The translations under genes were made by a program, and so were the position numbers. Below the pieces are notes generated by a model. It was not told the DNA's origin. It did not search any database and saw only the letters and a program-made list of their open reading frames with translations. A stretch of 8,096 nucleotides of DNA. Source: Thioalkalivibrio sp. (GTDB lineage Bacteria; Pseudomonadota; Gammaproteobacteria; Ectothiorhodospirales; Ectothiorhodospiraceae). The stretch spans positions 1-8,096 of the forward strand of contig SLNI01000198.1 of assembly GCA_007133115.1 (NCBI GenBank), in the 5' to 3' direction. Shown here one piece after another: positions 6,750 through 8,096 of the stretch; the first letter of the stretch is position 1, and every line of letters starts with the position of its first letter.

Positions 6750-7512
6750 CCGCCACCGCGCGGTCCTGTTCGACGCGGCTGGAACCCTGTTTCGATTGCG
6801 GGCCCCGGTGGGGGTGGTCTATGCGAGCGCGGCCCTCGCCCATGGCCTCTCATCGAGCCCCGATCTCGCGCAACGCATCGAGACGGGCTTCCGGATCCAG
6901 TTTCCGGCGATGCCGCGTCCCCGCTACCGCCCCGGCGATCTCGTTCACAACGAGGCCGAGGATCGGCGCTGGTGGCGACAGCTGGTGCAGCGGGTGATGC
7001 AGGATTTCGGGCCCCTCGACTTCGATCCCTTTTTCGACACGGTGTACGCCCTGTTCGCCCGCGCCGAAGCCTGGGAACTCTTTCCAGAGGTCCCCGGAGT
7101 GCTTGGGGAACTGCGTCGGCGCGGTTTGCGTCTGGCGATCGTCTCGAACTTCGATGCCCGTCTGCTGCCCGTTTGTGAAGGCCTGGGTCTGCGGAACCGG
7201 GTCGATGGCATCACCTATGCGGCCGAGGCCGGTGCGGCCAAGCCGGACGCCGGGATCTTTGCACTGGCCCTGCGCCAGCTGGGATTGGATGCACGGGCTG
7301 CCCTGCACGTCGGCGATTCCCTCGAAGAGGATGTCGAGGGAGCGCGCGCTGCCGGTCTCGATGCCCTCTGGGTCCACCGGGAGCCGCATGGACCCCGAAG
7401 GCATCGAGACCGGCGGCCACCATCCGGTATCGTCGCCATTCCCGACCTGCGTGCCCTCATCGCCGGACCCGACAAAACCGGGGTCAGACCCCAGCCTCAA
7501 ACCGAGCTCTGA
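6703..7512 (+). CDS. HAD-superfamily hydrolase, REG-2/HDHD3-like (subfamily IA)
   Basis: This 269-residue cytoplasmic HAD-fold protein shows all four loops. Motif I is VLFDAAGTLF with nucleophile D24, motif II IVSNFD with S148, motif III K180 in AAKPDAGIF, and motif IV HVGDSLEEDVEGARAAGL with D205 and D210. The opening DAAGTLFRLRAPVGVVYASA is the pattern of the REG-2-like branch. The second motif I aspartate of typical phosphatases (DxD) is Ala26, so a standard phosphomonoesterase mechanism is uncertain and the substrate is unknown. The GTG start at 6703 has GGGAGAAGGG (6691-6700) just upstream; a GTG at 6727 is possible but lacks a site. The gene overlaps the small Cys-rich gene by 47 bases. 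The last residues (DKTGVRPQPQTEL) are encoded by the left arm and spacer of the repeat at 7474-7545, so the native C terminus has probably been replaced. Confidence 0.88.
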   Translation: MRSLVGPSVDAAIATDRHRAVLFDAAGTLFRLRAPVGVVYASAALAHGLSSSPDLAQRIETGFRIQFPAMPRPRYRPGDLVHNEAEDRRWWRQLVQRVMQDFGPLDFDPFFDTVYALFARAEAWELFPEVPGVLGELRRRGLRLAIVSNFDARLLPVCEGLGLRNRVDGITYAAEAGAAKPDAGIFALALRQLGLDARAALHVGDSLEEDVEGARAAGLDALWVHREPHGPRRHRDRRPPSGIVAIPDLRALIAGPDKTGVRPQPQTEL

Positions 7513-7545
7513 AGCCGTTTTTGTGTGGGGTCTGACCCCGGTTTT
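7474..7545. repeat. REPIN-like inverted repeat pair built on GGGGTCAGACCCC
   Basis: AAAACCGGGGTCAGACCCCA (7474-7493) and its exact reverse complement TGGGGTCTGACCCCGGTTTT (7526-7545) are 20 bases each and separated by 32 bases. Each arm holds a 13-base palindrome (GGGGTC-A-GACCCC). Two inverted short palindromes at this spacing are the layout of a REPIN, the doublet form of REP sequences mobilised by RAYT (Y1 transposase) proteins. From memory, this GGGGTCAGACCCC core recurs in proteobacterial genomes, sometimes near such transposases; no transposase is present here. The element spans the last codons and stop (7510-7512) of the HAD gene and the gap to the convergent EF-G paralogue. Naming it a REPIN is inference until further copies are found. 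Confidence 0.7.
7474..7545. terminator. Probable bidirectional terminator between convergent genes
   Basis: The 20-bp perfect stem is GC-rich and ends in GGTTTT on both strands (7542-7545 on +, complement of 7474-7479 on -). Each convergent transcript would therefore form a strong hairpin ending in a short U-run. The loop of 32 bases is longer than in typical intrinsic terminators, and the T-run is only four, so efficiency is uncertain. It is the only such structure between the HAD gene and the EF-G paralogue. Confidence 0.5.
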
Positions 7546-7553
7546 CGCGCGGG

Positions 7554-8096
7554 TTAGTGGGTTTCGTGCCGTTCCTGGTGGCTGCGCACGAGGCGGGTCT
7601 GTACGTCGGGTGGCGCGGGTTCATAGTCGGCGGCGCTGACCACGAATTCGCTGTCGCCGGCGCAGATGGATTTCAGGCGGGCTTCGAAGCCATCCATCTC
7701 GGCCAGCGGCACCAGGGCGTGGATCTCCGTCCATCCTGGTGCGGGGCTGTCCGTGCCGGTGACCCGGCCCCTGCGGCCGGAGAATTCGGCGCTGATCTGG
7801 CCGAAGTTATCCTCGCTGGCCTTTACGCTGACCTGCACCAGCGGTTCAAGGACGACCGGGGCCGCGGCCCGCGCGGCCTCCAGCACGGCCTGCTTTGCGG
7901 CGGTCGAGAAGGAGATCTCGTTGGAATCCACCGCATGATGCTTGCCGTCGAGCACGGTCACACGCATGTCCTGGATCGGAAAGCCCGCCAGAGCCCCGTC
8001 CTCCAGTGCCTGCAACACGCCCTTGTGCACGGCTGGCATGAAGTTGCCGGGGATCGTTCCGCCCTTCACTTCGTCCTGGAATTCGAACCCCGCACC
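7554..8096 (-). CDS. EF-G paralogue (elongation factor G-like GTPase), C-terminal part
   Basis: This is the C-terminal 180 residues of a translational GTPase; the gene runs off the right edge, so the GTPase domain is unseen. The frame is open through the last base of the window. GFEFQDEVKGGTIPGNFMPA, then HKGVLQALEDGALAGFPIQD and LDGKHHAVDSNEISF, is EF-G domain IV. PVVLEPLVQVSV, then FGQISAEFSGRRGRVTG and LVPLAEMDGFEARLKS, is domain V. Several positions differ from housekeeping EF-G: FGQISAEF replaces the usual MGDV-GDL, and PLAEMDGFEARLKS replaces PL-EMFGYAT-LRS. This suggests the FusA2/EF-G-like paralogue group rather than the principal fusA, which normally sits in the str operon. Whether it acts in translocation, recycling or neither cannot be judged here. 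It converges on the HAD gene 41 bases away. Confidence 0.88.
   Translation of the reverse strand, partial: GAGFEFQDEVKGGTIPGNFMPAVHKGVLQALEDGALAGFPIQDMRVTVLDGKHHAVDSNEISFSTAAKQAVLEAARAAAPVVLEPLVQVSVKASEDNFGQISAEFSGRRGRVTGTDSPAPGWTEIHALVPLAEMDGFEARLKSICAGDSEFVVSAADYEPAPPDVQTRLVRSHQERHETH

Noticed and set aside
7546..7553. Possible small gene or RNA in the gap between the repeat and the EF-G paralogue
   Set aside because: Only eight bases lie outside the repeat and the two coding regions.
1..8096. CRISPR arrays, tRNA/rRNA genes, phage or insertion-sequence genes
   Set aside because: No regularly spaced repeats, cloverleaf-like segments, rRNA blocks, transposase or integrase motifs were seen on either strand.

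Overview
The window is a housekeeping stretch of a high-GC proteobacterial chromosome. The best fit is a gammaproteobacterium. The MoaB, RluB, RF2 and LysS products all match the Escherichia coli proteins closely in length and motifs, and the scpB...rluB and rpfE-like/prfB/lysS neighbourhoods are typical of that group (Xanthomonas, Chromatiales-type organisms). The genus cannot be fixed from this sequence. There is no sign of a phage, plasmid, insertion sequence, CRISPR array, tRNA or rRNA.

Layout, left to right. Positions 1-378 hold the 3' part of scpB (chromosome segregation, + strand). After a 192-base gap, 571-984 encodes a small four-helix membrane protein of the PsiE family. It converges on moaB (molybdenum cofactor synthesis, - strand, 996-1508), with an inverted repeat over the two stop codons. 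A 59-base divergent spacer leads to a + strand run: rluB (23S rRNA pseudouridine synthase, 1568-2380), a second PsiE-family protein (2436-2876), and an RpfE/COG4255-type protein of unknown function (2873-3790) that overlaps it by GTGA. A promoter with an extended -10 then precedes prfB (release factor 2). prfB carries the canonical autoregulatory +1 frameshift site and is coupled through TGATG to lysS (lysyl-tRNA synthetase, ending at 6478).

Downstream of lysS, a candidate promoter leads into a 67-residue cysteine-rich small protein (6546-6749), which overlaps by 47 bases a REG-2-like HAD-superfamily hydrolase (6703-7512). Converging from the right edge is the 3' part of an EF-G paralogue (7554-8096, - strand, incomplete). 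A perfect 20-bp inverted repeat, each arm built on the short palindrome GGGGTCAGACCCC, sits across the two 3' ends. It looks like a REPIN-type mobile repeat that also serves as a bidirectional terminator, and one arm supplies the C-terminal codons of the HAD protein.

Functionally most of the window is translation: rRNA modification, termination, aminoacylation and an elongation-factor paralogue. MoCo synthesis, chromosome segregation and two membrane proteins are mixed in. I found no clear new multi-gene system. The items most worth following up are the REPIN-like element and its effect on the HAD C terminus, the cysteine-rich small protein nested against the HAD gene, and the two PsiE paralogues bracketing moaB-rluB.
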